Below, in pieces: positions 24,677 to 33,360 of a stretch of DNA of 62,742 bases; the stretch's first letter is position 1, and each line of letters starts with the position of its first letter. Made by a program: the position numbers and the translations under genes. This DNA is from a virus: positions 1-62,742 of IMG/VR virus record IMGVR_UViG_3300047379_000329, one strand, 5' to 3'. The notes beneath the pieces are model-generated. The model ran no database searches. It had not been told where the DNA came from and saw only the letters and a program-made list of their open reading frames with translations.

Positions 24677-25074
24677 TAATCTTTTTTATTCTCTTTCTTT
24701 AGGAACTTCTGTAACTCTGATGTTGAACCAACATATAGATGGTTGTGTTGAGTCTTCACCCCTTCATTCTCGTTGTTTAAATCTTTCATCTTTTTCTGCA
24801 AATCTAATAACTTCTCTGCAGTATCCCCAACTGTCTTTATAAGTTGTCCTGCAACCTCATAAGCACGTGGGTGTTCGGTTTCTTTACATAAGTCTAAGAT
24901 TCCATCGATTGCATCCTGACCCCTTTCTACGAGCCCATAGAGAGTCTCACGACCATACTTATAGTCATTTTCCATACTTTCTACTCTTTGTGGAACTTTG
25001 ACTACTTGGGTTTCTTTTTTTATTTCTTTAGAAATGTTTAGAACATCGTCTAATTGGTCTTCAATTTTTGCCAT
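24676..25074 (-). CDS. gp16: Terminase small subunit gp16
   Basis: A 132-aa, helical, charged protein immediately before gp17, in T4 order 15-16-17. YGRETLYGLVERGQDAIDGILDL and the following helices match small-terminase cores. The C-terminus is basic (FLKKENKKD). It recognises DNA and regulates gp17. Confidence 0.93.
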   Translation of the reverse strand: MAKIEDQLDDVLNISKEIKKETQVVKVPQRVESMENDYKYGRETLYGLVERGQDAIDGILDLCKETEHPRAYEVAGQLIKTVGDTAEKLLDLQKKMKDLNNENEGVKTQHNHLYVGSTSELQKFLKKENKKD

Positions 25075-25077
25075 ATA

Positions 25078-26127
25078 TTAACTCGCATCGGTAACTTTAT
25101 CTTCTGCAAATGTAGAATTAGTACCATCATCATAAAAAGTTACGGTCTCTGCAACAACAAATGCATCACTTGGGTCTACAGAACCGACAAACTTAAGTGT
25201 AGTGTTTGCATCAATAGTAATTGCAGAACTTAATGTAACAGTAAGTTTATCTGAACCAATATTAGAAACCGTTGGGTTGGTTGATAAATTCGTTCCAAAC
25301 ACCTCATCTCCTACACTTATCTTACTATTTATTGCAGTTGAGAAGGTGACATTATTACCATTAGACACTGCATTTGCAACCTCCCCGAACGCAGGTTCAT
25401 AGTGTTTAACTTCTTTAACCAAACCTGATTCATCTATTTGTGAAGTCGTAAATCCACCTGCATCTATATTGACATAGTCTCTTTCAATAACACTCTTAAT
25501 AACCTCTCCCGTATAAACAGGGCCGAAGAAGTACACTTTCATTGTAAAATCTAAAGTGTATTCTATTATTCTATTATCTTCAAAAGAACCATCGTAACTG
25601 TCTTCCATAGATACACTATTAAGTGTTATAGGAACATCTCTTTTTTCACTCATTGAGTCAATCATGTTCATAGTTACAGTATACTCGGGTTGAAAATAAG
25701 GAACAATTTGTTCTACGATTTGGATTGCATCGTTAACATGCTTTGCAAGAATACTAAGTGTAAATCCTATATTGTAAGGTGCTGGAGCATATTGGAATCC
25801 TCTCTTTCCAGTATCAGTGGTTTCTAGTAGATTTTTTTGTGTTCTTATGAGTTTGTTTTGTTGTCTAGTTGCATCATATTCAAATGAATTCATCTCGAAT
25901 GCCATTCTTGGAAGACTTATTGCACTTCTATTACCGTCATTTAAATTGGGTTCTTGGTCTAGTCGTGCTAACCATTTTGCTTTAGGGCCATATGCAATAG
26001 GAACTAAACTTTTAGAAAGAACTGTTCCGTCTGCCTTTCTCTTTACTACAGATATGTTATTGAATAGTGTTCCAAAGATTGATACACTTCTCTTAATTGT
26101 TTCATGATAAAAATGAGTTCCGAACAC
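25078..26127 (-). CDS. gp15: Tail terminator / sheath stabiliser gp15
   Basis: A 349-aa protein beginning MFGTHFYHETIKRSVSIFGT, the gp15 signature. The core NIGFTLSILAKHVNDAIQIVEQI and PITLNSVSMEDSYDG is conserved. T4 gp15 is 272 aa; the extra C-terminal Ala/Val/Thr-rich beta segment (about 255-349) looks like an added Ig-like or decoration domain. It caps the tail and joins it to the neck. Confidence 0.95.
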   Translation of the reverse strand: MFGTHFYHETIKRSVSIFGTLFNNISVVKRKADGTVLSKSLVPIAYGPKAKWLARLDQEPNLNDGNRSAISLPRMAFEMNSFEYDATRQQNKLIRTQKNLLETTDTGKRGFQYAPAPYNIGFTLSILAKHVNDAIQIVEQIVPYFQPEYTVTMNMIDSMSEKRDVPITLNSVSMEDSYDGSFEDNRIIEYTLDFTMKVYFFGPVYTGEVIKSVIERDYVNIDAGGFTTSQIDESGLVKEVKHYEPAFGEVANAVSNGNNVTFSTAINSKISVGDEVFGTNLSTNPTVSNIGSDKLTVTLSSAITIDANTTLKFVGSVDPSDAFVVAETVTFYDDGTNSTFAEDKVTDAS

Positions 26128-26981
26128 TATGAAACCTCACCGAATGGGTTTGTCTCTGAGAAGTCTAAGTATCCATCTGCTTTGTCTTCAAAGTCTTTGT
26201 TTTGTGCTTGACCGTCATTCTCCATTGTCATCACATCTGTAATTGCATTAATGGTACGAGATGTTCCTGAAGTAGAACCTACTATAGTGTCACCAACTGC
26301 AAGTGTTGAAGTGTTATGTACAAGATTTAGTTTCTCTGTTGCACCTGACCATGCGGATACTTCTCCAACTACAGTACCATTAAATGTTACTGGTTCATTT
26401 ACAGTGTAAGAACCTGTTCCACTATTCATGGTTAGGTCTAATGCATAAGCATTCTGATTTTCAATAACATCTATAGTACCCATTCCAGTATCGAAATCTT
26501 CTCCACTATATTCAAAGAGTTCACATTGCATTTTGAACACGAATAGTTTTCCAACTTGATAGAATGGATTCTCATGTTCTACGAATTTGATTTCAAACAT
26601 TGAACCACTAAGAGGGAAGTAGATTAGGTCTCCTTCGTTAGGTCTTAGGGATGTTGCAAGATTAGAGTCTAGTGATATGAATCGTTCCCATGTTCTCAAT
26701 GCAATTACAAAGGTTGCTTGGTCTTTCACTTGAACACCAAACTTACTGAATAGGTCTCCCTCTCCCTCAAATCCTTCAGTATTTTCTAAATACATTTCTA
26801 CTGAATATGCATCACCAAATGTAGATTGCACATCTTCATTTAGAATAGTGTCCTCTTCTACAACTTCTCTTGGAAGGTAAAATGTTTCGTGACCATAGAA
26901 GCGCATAGACTCAACAACTAAATCTTCGTAAAGATGTTGTTCAGTTCCTACTGCATGGTTAAAAAATACATTTGTTGGCAT
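26127..26981 (-). CDS. gp14: Neck protein gp14
   Basis: A 284-aa neck protein starting MPTNVFFNHAVGTEQHLYED, typical for gp14. FYGHETFYLPRE and YQVGKLFVFKMQCELFEYSGE are conserved. It ends one base into the gp15 start, so the two are coupled. It helps form the collar that receives the tail. Confidence 0.96.
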   Translation of the reverse strand: MPTNVFFNHAVGTEQHLYEDLVVESMRFYGHETFYLPREVVEEDTILNEDVQSTFGDAYSVEMYLENTEGFEGEGDLFSKFGVQVKDQATFVIALRTWERFISLDSNLATSLRPNEGDLIYFPLSGSMFEIKFVEHENPFYQVGKLFVFKMQCELFEYSGEDFDTGMGTIDVIENQNAYALDLTMNSGTGSYTVNEPVTFNGTVVGEVSAWSGATEKLNLVHNTSTLAVGDTIVGSTSGTSRTINAITDVMTMENDGQAQNKDFEDKADGYLDFSETNPFGEVS

Positions 26982-26984
26982 GGT

Positions 26985-27800
26985 TTATCCCATCATATCA
27001 AGAACTGGCATTTCATAGTTCAGTCTTGACTCTTCTTCTAATCTTAAAATTTCTTCTTTTGCTTCATCTTTCATTTGTTGTCCATCAAGTGTTACACCGC
27101 CTGGCAATGCAATTCCTGAAAACTTAGAAAGGTTTTCTCCCCATTGATATTTAACAAGTGCAGTTGCATATTTCTTCAACCACATGTCATCAAAGATATC
27201 AGTCATATCATTGGGGTCTATTTTTCTGTAGCACTCTATAACAATATACTCTCCTGCAACTAATTTGTTTGCATTATAGTCAATGTAAAGTCTGTTAGAA
27301 TGCATGTTATATCTTAACGGTATCTGTCCCACTAGTATATCATTCAAAAGAGATAGGTGAGATTGAACTTGTGAATAGTATAAGACACTTGTTGATGTTA
27401 AGTCCCACAAATCATTGAGTCTCAATTGATACTGGATATCAAACATATTGGAGGTTGTTCCACTTGAGAAAGGGAATATTTGTATAACACTCAACACATG
27501 TTCGGGTAGTGTTATATAGTTTTGTCCTTCACCATATGTTTGGTTTGAAATTGCTTGTGTTCCACTGGTTGCTGCATTGTGGGTTTCATTTGTCTTAAAT
27601 GAGTCAATCTCTTCTTGTGTAATTTGGTGTTTTAGATAACACTTGATTGAACCCTCGTAATGAAATTCACGAAAGTACTGCAGAGCCTCATCCATTCTGT
27701 CATCAAACTGGTCATCATCCACATTGATTTCTAAAACTGGCGCACCCAGTTTTCTTTTGATGTACTCTTTAAATGTTGCTTTCGAGTTTGGTTTTGACAT
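26985..27800 (-). CDS. gp13: Neck protein gp13
   Basis: A 271-aa protein. FKEYIKRKLGAPVLEINVDDD and DEALQYFREFHYEG at the N-terminus and YNANKLVAGEYIVIECYRKID in the middle are characteristic of gp13. A TATAAATA box lies 30 nt upstream, opening the 13-14-15-16-17 late operon. Confidence 0.97.
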   Translation of the reverse strand: MSKPNSKATFKEYIKRKLGAPVLEINVDDDQFDDRMDEALQYFREFHYEGSIKCYLKHQITQEEIDSFKTNETHNAATSGTQAISNQTYGEGQNYITLPEHVLSVIQIFPFSSGTTSNMFDIQYQLRLNDLWDLTSTSVLYYSQVQSHLSLLNDILVGQIPLRYNMHSNRLYIDYNANKLVAGEYIVIECYRKIDPNDMTDIFDDMWLKKYATALVKYQWGENLSKFSGIALPGGVTLDGQQMKDEAKEEILRLEEESRLNYEMPVLDMMG

Positions 27801-27830
27801 AATTGTATTCCAGTATTAAATCTATAATAC

Positions 27831-27838
27831 TATTTATA
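27831..27838 (-). promoter_or_regulatory. Late promoter TATAAATA for gp13-gp17
   Basis: Perfect box 30 nt before the gp13 ATG in a 50-nt gene gap. Confidence 0.75.
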
Positions 27839-27850
27839 CGAATTTTAAGT

Positions 27851-28111
27851 CTATTCTTGGAAGTATGTTTTAGATTGTAGTCTATCTATTTTTTCATCTA
27901 TTCTAGTCATAGTTGCCATTATTCTTTCGGACACAATTTCTACTTCTTCACGGGTAACATATTCTTTTGCTAATTCTTCTCTAGTCTTGTTAACAAGTAT
28001 GTCTATTCTCTTCTGTTCAGATAAAAGATTTCTTATAAGGAATCCTAAAGGTGCTAACACAAATGTTATCATAAGATTCCATAAGAGGTGAGTGTCTATT
28101 ACTATTTCCAT
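27851..28111 (-). CDS. Small membrane protein with coiled coil (86 aa)
   Basis: One hydrophobic helix (about 8-29, LLWNLMITFVLAPLGFLIRN) is followed by a heptad-patterned helix (30-86). This layout occurs in small holin-like or tethering proteins. No lysis gene is recognisable nearby, so a lysis role is only a guess. A CCTAAATA box sits exactly 5 nt before the ATG. Confidence 0.8.
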   Translation of the reverse strand: MEIVIDTHLLWNLMITFVLAPLGFLIRNLLSEQKRIDILVNKTREELAKEYVTREEVEIVSERIMATMTRIDEKIDRLQSKTYFQE

Positions 28112-28116
28112 ACCCT

Positions 28117-28124
28117 TATTTAGG
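28117..28124 (-). promoter_or_regulatory. Late-type box CCTAAATA, 5 nt before ATG
   Basis: CCTAAATA separated by AGGGT from the ATG at 28111. It has two mismatches to TATAAATA, but the 5-nt spacing repeats that of other genes. Confidence 0.45.
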
Positions 28125-28128
28125 ATAA

Positions 28129-28827
28129 TTAACTCATTATGGGGTTTCCATTTTGGTCTAAGTCAAAGACAAATTCATTTGGATTGTAATTATCAATATT
28201 ACTAAGGTGTGCATTACTATCGGTGTAAGTCATGTTTATGTTAAATGATATTGAATACCTTTCTTTATCTGTTTGATTTGGTTCAACCATATGTGTTGCA
28301 CCACTTGGAAATAGAACGAGCTCTCCACTAGTGGGTGAAAAGTGAAAATTATTATTAGTTCTTGCACTTTGAGGGAACTCTGAAAGAACCTTTTCACTAC
28401 CATCAAACATAATCAAGTCTCCTTCATCACCATCTGCCTTTATATAAAAAACACCACTATACCAACAACCAGCATGACTATGTGGTACATTCCATGCACC
28501 TTTGTCATTAATATTTGCCCAAGAATTTCCTATAGTCACTTTAGCAGTATTTGGGTTCAATCCATTAAAAGGTAAAACCTCATCATTAAAGGTTGTAATG
28601 ATTTCATTCATTAGTTTTTGAAATATAGGAGATGATTCACATCCATCATTTGATTGCCATCCCGTATATTGATTTGATACCTGTCTACCTTTCGGGTCTT
28701 TTCTTCTCATGCTATCAATTTCTGTTTGTAGTAATAGTAAATAGTCCTTTGCAAAACCCCTATTCTCACCAGCATTTAACATATTTCTATGAAAAATATA
28801 TGTTGGAAACATTAATCTAACTGCCAT
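28129..28827 (-). CDS. 2-oxoglutarate/Fe(II) oxygenase superfamily protein (TIGR02466-like)
   Basis: A 232-aa protein with HSH at residues 116-118 inside NVPHSHAGCWYSGVFYIK, distal His179 in FPSGATHMVEPN and Arg190 in DKERYSISFNI. This matches a phage-common oxygenase family in which the first pair is HxH. It overlaps the upstream gene by 11 nt and lies in a cluster with another oxygenase and a glycosyltransferase next to tail-fibre genes. The substrate is unknown. Confidence 0.88.
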   Translation of the reverse strand: MAVRLMFPTYIFHRNMLNAGENRGFAKDYLLLLQTEIDSMRRKDPKGRQVSNQYTGWQSNDGCESSPIFQKLMNEIITTFNDEVLPFNGLNPNTAKVTIGNSWANINDKGAWNVPHSHAGCWYSGVFYIKADGDEGDLIMFDGSEKVLSEFPQSARTNNNFHFSPTSGELVLFPSGATHMVEPNQTDKERYSISFNINMTYTDSNAHLSNIDNYNPNEFVFDLDQNGNPIMS

Positions 28828-29731
28828 CTGTATCTCCTATTGGTAACTCTAACTGTATTTCGGGTGAGTCTTCACTTACATGATATGGACACTCGGGTGG
28901 TGGTGACTCTTCATTAAAGTATCTTTGTTTAGGATTCCAATATTTCATCTTCTTATAAGGCCCTACAGTTTTTGCAGAGACATCTCTATTGTCTTCAACA
29001 CCCAACATTCTGAATGCTTCTGGCATTCCTATCGTTTCCCTTTCTGTTGTTAGACGAGATGAACTTAACATTTCAGATTTTGTAGTCTTAAGTGCATATG
29101 TCCCAACCCATTCTTCTCTCTTAAAGGGAATTATCTGACAAAGAGGTGTTCCTTTAAGAATAGTAAAATTGTGGTCAACCTTTGGGTAAAAAATAATTTG
29201 TGCATTATCTACACCATTGTTAAACTTGTCGGTGTCAATTATACCCTGCCATGTAGAAAAGTATTTATTCTGATGTAGAAATGGGTCTAAGTAAAATGTA
29301 GAGTATCCTTCGGGTGTTGTGATACACCATGGGTTTCTCATTTTAAATGCATCTTTAACTGGAGGGTTTTCTGACTTGTCCATATATGCAAACCCATCCA
29401 TAAGTTGAGTGTGTGGATGAGAAGAAGAGGATGTACCCTTTAACCAGTTTCTTGCATCCAAGTCTCTAACAGATGCCCAACCAATACCTTCCTCATCTTT
29501 ATGAGAAATTCCTTGTATGACTTCCATATCTCTATTTGCACATAAGTACCAACCCATCTTTAACCAATCATCCATTGCAGGACATGCTCTTATAGTTTGT
29601 TGTTTGACCCCATTTACAACTTCTGCAACCTTTGATTTTTTCCACCAATCGGGAACTAAATCTTTTGCAAGTATGGGTTTAAAATCTTTTATTGTTGTAG
29701 GATTATATGTATGAAAGTCTATCGTTGGCAT
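28817..29731 (-). CDS. DUF6065-like protein
   Basis: A 304-aa protein. CPAMDDWLKMGWYL, TPEGYSTFYLDPFLHQ, GIIDTDKF and GTPLCQIIPFKREEW follow the pattern I associate with DUF6065, a beta-rich family of unknown activity found near oxygenases and glycosyltransferases. The family call is from memory and not verified. It overlaps both neighbouring oxygenase genes (29 nt upstream, 11 nt downstream). Confidence 0.85.
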   Translation of the reverse strand: MPTIDFHTYNPTTIKDFKPILAKDLVPDWWKKSKVAEVVNGVKQQTIRACPAMDDWLKMGWYLCANRDMEVIQGISHKDEEGIGWASVRDLDARNWLKGTSSSSHPHTQLMDGFAYMDKSENPPVKDAFKMRNPWCITTPEGYSTFYLDPFLHQNKYFSTWQGIIDTDKFNNGVDNAQIIFYPKVDHNFTILKGTPLCQIIPFKREEWVGTYALKTTKSEMLSSSRLTTERETIGMPEAFRMLGVEDNRDVSAKTVGPYKKMKYWNPKQRYFNEESPPPECPYHVSEDSPEIQLELPIGDTDGS

Positions 29732-30428
29732 CGTAAAACTCCTCCTTATCTACAAGTCTGACTTCATCACCACGAACAACAACAGACTTTCTATCTACAT
29801 ATCTTGCCTTTGCTGTTGGTGCATCTGCACCATGTGGTATTCTACCATCAAACATAATTAATCTATTTGGTTTAAACTTAACTGATGCAACCTCTTTATT
29901 GTTATCTCTTGCATGTATTCCATGTTCTGTTGTTGAATAGAATCTCAAATCTCCACCCCAAGAGTCTTCCCAAAATTTATTTGTGTAGTATAAGAATGAT
30001 ATATTCCACTCATCTTCGGGTGGACAGTCTTGATGGCAAGTTCCATGTAATCCTTGTGTCTGTGAGTTTAATCCCATGAATTGAAATCTTTCCCACTTAA
30101 ATCCAAATTCTGTTTGTAATTTTTTATTAAGGTATCTAGGAAAGTACGTGTATTTATCTTCTATATCATCTACAGACATAGGTCTTTTATTTTTATCATA
30201 ACCACTAAGTATGGATACTCCCCAAAATTGATGATGAGGTAATCCTGTTGGACTGTCTCCTCTTACTTCATTTCCTTTAGACCAAAAATTTGCACGTGAT
30301 ATTTGTGTGTCATAAAAGTAATGTAGTGAAGAAGGCAACCAATTATCTAAAACATAGATATCTTTTAGAGGAAGTGTTTCAACTCTAAAGGGTTTATCTA
30401 TAAAGACAACTTCGGGAGTTGAGTCCAT
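29703..30428 (-). CDS. 2-oxoglutarate/Fe(II) oxygenase (prolyl-4-hydroxylase-like)
   Basis: A 241-aa protein with HQD at 132-134 in GLHGTCHQDCPP, WGGDLRFY, distal His199 in GRIPHGADAP and Arg209 in AKARY. The complete metal triad and 2OG-binding Arg point to an active enzyme. Its neighbours are a glycosyltransferase, a DUF6065-like gene and Pro-rich repeat proteins, so protein hydroxylation is a testable possibility. Confidence 0.9.
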   Translation of the reverse strand: MDSTPEVVFIDKPFRVETLPLKDIYVLDNWLPSSLHYFYDTQISRANFWSKGNEVRGDSPTGLPHHQFWGVSILSGYDKNKRPMSVDDIEDKYTYFPRYLNKKLQTEFGFKWERFQFMGLNSQTQGLHGTCHQDCPPEDEWNISFLYYTNKFWEDSWGGDLRFYSTTEHGIHARDNNKEVASVKFKPNRLIMFDGRIPHGADAPTAKARYVDRKSVVVRGDEVRLVDKEEFYDANDRLSYI

Positions 30429-30994
30429 TATCTAGGGGCATCAACTGGAGTTTGAGCTCTAGGAATATAACTCATATATTCTTCTAAGTCTTTTAAATGG
30501 TCTTCTCTTGTAGATTGAATATCCATTTGTACTTGTTCTGATACAGATGCTATTGCATCACAAAACTCTAATACACTTCTTGCATTGCTTCTTTGTGGGT
30601 GGTTAGACCCCTCTCTTCCTGCAATGAGGACTTCTGTTAAATTATCAAATCCAGTACAGTCACAAGTTATATCAACCTGTTCATTACAGAAGTTTGTTAT
30701 ATCTTCACAATACTGATTTGAAAGTGATACTCCCATAGGTGGTTCTGAATGTTCTATATAGTTCTCAATAGCATCCATATCAGATGGTGTTAAAGGAGTT
30801 TGGACTTGTTCATCAAAACAAGACTTTGAATCGTCCCACTTAATTACTTTCAATTCTATATCATCGTAAACAATAACATCATAGTCAAAACCAAGTTCTG
30901 GCTTATCAACATTATCAAATTCATATTGTAACCCATTAGGTTTTCTAATTATTAGTTTACTTTCTTCTGTATATATAAAACAGTTATTATTCAT
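30428..30994 (-). CDS. Hypothetical protein (188 aa)
   Basis: A 188-aa soluble acidic protein. An N-terminal beta region (about 1-65) is followed by a helical C-terminal half with several Cys (YCEDITNFCNEQVDITCDCTG). It could be a fibre-assembly factor given its place after the fibre block, but I recognise no family. Its start follows a leader with AAGTGAGGAC and its end is coupled to the oxygenase. Confidence 0.82.
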   Translation of the reverse strand: MNNNCFIYTEESKLIIRKPNGLQYEFDNVDKPELGFDYDVIVYDDIELKVIKWDDSKSCFDEQVQTPLTPSDMDAIENYIEHSEPPMGVSLSNQYCEDITNFCNEQVDITCDCTGFDNLTEVLIAGREGSNHPQRSNARSVLEFCDAIASVSEQVQMDIQSTREDHLKDLEEYMSYIPRAQTPVDAPR

Positions 30995-31020
30995 TTTTAA
31001 GTCCTCACTTACAGTATATA

Positions 31021-32604
31021 CTATACCTTTTTATTTTGCAAGAGGTTTTTATACTTCTCGTATACCTCTAAGTTATTTATACCACTTATATCCATCCCAT
31101 CTATCCATGGGCCACCTCTAGTGTAATGCACTCCATTGTATCTCCATTTCTCTTTAGGGTTGTCATATCCTTCAACAAAGATATACTTTTCGGGTATCTT
31201 ACTTATTTTATCTGTCCACTCAAATTGGTGTAATTGTTTACCAGTCCAAGTGTTAACAACTTCGGGTGTTAACTTCTTACAGTCTTCATGTCCATTATTG
31301 AATATCATCATACTAGACCACAACTTTTTAGGATAGTCTATATTAACCTCTCCATCAAACTTAACATTGTCATGTTTATATTGTGGATATTGAATACATG
31401 CAACAGCATCATCGGGATTTAGGTAATAGAACATGGGTAATAAGTTCTTTTTGAATATGAAATCATCATCTACAAAGATACTAAATCCTTCATAGTTTTC
31501 TAAATGTGGTATTAGAAATCTGCTGTAAGTAAATTCAGTGGACTGATTTGCATACTCCCTATTATAGTCGGGAAGTTTAGAAATGTCAAGTAATTTGATT
31601 TCGGGTGTAAACCGTGTCGGGTTCACAAAATAACCACTACCCAATCCACTATCTATGCTTTCATAGATAGATTCTATACAAACCTTTTCTAAACCATTGT
31701 GTGTTGAATCATATCCTACATAAATGTTTAATGGTTTGCCCTTTGAAAGTGTGTGAACTTTTTTAGCATGGGCATATACTTCTTCTCTGAAATCTATACC
31801 CGTAAAGGTCACTTGCCACTCCACAATACCTCTAGTGTATAATAAACCAACTTCGGGTTTTTCTCCTTTTGATTCTATCTTTTTGCCCCAATACTCTAAT
31901 ATTTCTTCTATAGAAACTGAGTCGATATGTGGAAGAGCGTTCTGCGTATCAAATATTAAAAGCTCATGGGTCGGGTCTTCCATCTCTTCAAAACATCCTG
32001 AACGAATTGAGCCTGGATGTATCTGAAGTGAAAAGTGATTATTTGGATGTTTGACTGTAAACCCTTGAATGGGTGCTCTCAATCCTTCTTCTTGTATACT
32101 TTGAATTAACCAATGTGCTTTACTTGCATGATAGTACATTGAAGATAAAATTTCTTGACCATTTTCAAGTAATTTTTCTTCCTCTGTTAATTCAGTTAAG
32201 TCTCTTATATCAACAACATTTTTACCATCTTTAAATGTCTCTATACCCATTCCACTATGCATTCTTTCATGGTCAAAGTTTTCACATGTAAACCCATGTG
32301 GTAAAAACTTATTATAAGCATGAGACTCATTATTTAATCCATTAAAACCAGCGAACTCTTTGTTTTGTCTTTTTTCTAGTATATCACCCCATACAAACTT
32401 TTTTAATGGTGGGAGTTTATTTTTGAATACTTCTTTCCAAAGGACAAGAATTTCCTTGTCCTTTTCTGTCATATCTAAAACATTGCTAATTCTACCCAAC
32501 TGAAGGGTTGGAAGTTCATGTAATTCTTTTTGGGTTATTACGTCCCAATCAATATCGGGTACTTTGGATTCAAATTCAGCAAAAGATGTGATTGTTTCTA
32601 ACAT
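31021..32604 (-). CDS. Glycosyltransferase (GT8-like) with ParB-like N-terminal domain
   Basis: A 527-aa two-part protein. Around 160-215, HWLIQSIQEEGLRAPIQGF and HPGSIRSG resemble the ParB/sulfiredoxin-like fold. From about 290 on, NIYVGYDSTHNGLEKVCIES, FTYSRFLIPHLENYEG and FVDDDFIF (the DxD metal-sugar site) mark a GT-A glycosyltransferase like family 8. The donor and acceptor are unknown; the adjacent repeat-rich tail proteins are candidates. The fusion is unusual. Confidence 0.85.
   Translation of the reverse strand: MLETITSFAEFESKVPDIDWDVITQKELHELPTLQLGRISNVLDMTEKDKEILVLWKEVFKNKLPPLKKFVWGDILEKRQNKEFAGFNGLNNESHAYNKFLPHGFTCENFDHERMHSGMGIETFKDGKNVVDIRDLTELTEEEKLLENGQEILSSMYYHASKAHWLIQSIQEEGLRAPIQGFTVKHPNNHFSLQIHPGSIRSGCFEEMEDPTHELLIFDTQNALPHIDSVSIEEILEYWGKKIESKGEKPEVGLLYTRGIVEWQVTFTGIDFREEVYAHAKKVHTLSKGKPLNIYVGYDSTHNGLEKVCIESIYESIDSGLGSGYFVNPTRFTPEIKLLDISKLPDYNREYANQSTEFTYSRFLIPHLENYEGFSIFVDDDFIFKKNLLPMFYYLNPDDAVACIQYPQYKHDNVKFDGEVNIDYPKKLWSSMMIFNNGHEDCKKLTPEVVNTWTGKQLHQFEWTDKISKIPEKYIFVEGYDNPKEKWRYNGVHYTRGGPWIDGMDISGINNLEVYEKYKNLLQNKKV
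31074..31081 (-). promoter_or_regulatory. Possible late promoter TATAAATA inside glycosyltransferase 3' end
   Basis: Perfect TATAAATA, 79 nt before the ATG at 30994, within coding sequence of the upstream gene. It may drive the hypothetical/oxygenase operon or be fortuitous. Confidence 0.4.
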
Positions 32605-32636
32605 AATATATCTAACTGTTAAGTGTTTTACACACT

Positions 32637-32644
32637 TATTTAGT
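32637..32644 (-). promoter_or_regulatory. Late-type box ACTAAATA upstream of glycosyltransferase
   Basis: ACTAAATA 32 nt before the ATG at 32604, overlapping by one base an inverted repeat AAGTGT/ACACTT at 32621-32637. Two mismatches to the consensus. Confidence 0.35.
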
Positions 32645-32646
32645 GT

Positions 32647-33321
32647 TTAACTGCTAACGGGTGTTGCTGGCCAGTTATTACTCAAATCATTATCCCATCT
32701 AATAACAGGTGTTCTACCTTGTCTTGCATAAGTAGTAGGTTGTCTGTTTTGATACGTAAATGGTGTTTGACCTTGTCTAGCATATGTGCCTGGCTGTCTG
32801 TTCTGATATGTGAAAGGAGTTTGACCTTGTCTAGCATATGTGCCTGGCTGTCTGTTCTGATATGTGAAAGGAGTTTGACCTTGTCTAGCATATGTAAAAG
32901 GAGTCCTTGCTTGATATGTAAACGGGTTTTGACCATTTGCAATATAAGGTGTACCACCTTGTGTTGGGTAGTTATTAGGTTGTCGTGCTTGATATGTAAA
33001 CGGTGTTCTTCCAGTTCTTTGATATGTAAACGGTACTTGATAGGTAAACGGTGCTTGGAACGTAAAAGGATACCTTGCATTATACGTAAATGGAGCCCTA
33101 AATGTAAACGGATTTTGGAACGTAAACGGGTTTTGAGCATTATTAGGTTGTCTAGCATTATTCGGTTGTCTTGCATTAGCAATATAAGGTTGCCTTGCAT
33201 TTGCAATATACGGTTGCCTTGCATTAGCAATATAAGGTTGCCTTGCATTATTCGGTTGACGTGCATTATTCGGTTGACGCATGTTTGATGCATGTGGAAA
33301 CTGTATGAATCCTATAGGCAT
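32647..33321 (-). CDS. Repeat protein of PFTYQ/ARQPYIAN type (224 aa)
   Basis: Almost the whole protein (about residues 8-205) is short repeats. First come units of RQPNNA and RQPYIANA, then PFTFQ/PFTYQ blocks, then three near-identical copies of ARQGQTPFTYQNRQPGTY. Composition is dominated by Gln, Pro, Tyr, Phe, Thr, Asn, Ala and Arg, with almost no acidic residues. There is no signal peptide or globular domain except perhaps the final 18 residues. Location in the fibre block suggests a virion surface component; function unknown. ORFs in other frames across it are composition artefacts. Confidence 0.82.
   Translation of the reverse strand: MPIGFIQFPHASNMRQPNNARQPNNARQPYIANARQPYIANARQPYIANARQPNNARQPNNAQNPFTFQNPFTFRAPFTYNARYPFTFQAPFTYQVPFTYQRTGRTPFTYQARQPNNYPTQGGTPYIANGQNPFTYQARTPFTYARQGQTPFTYQNRQPGTYARQGQTPFTYQNRQPGTYARQGQTPFTYQNRQPTTYARQGRTPVIRWDNDLSNNWPATPVSS
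32707..33297 (-). repeat. Coding tandem repeat array D (PFTYQ / QPYIANA units)
   Basis: Short degenerate repeats, with a 54-nt unit near 32760-32880 repeated almost exactly. The same unit types recur at 33430-34029, 41905-42380 and 43080-43515. Confidence 0.85.
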
Positions 33322-33360
33322 TTTATAACTCCATTTGTATTAGTATTATATTTCATCGAC

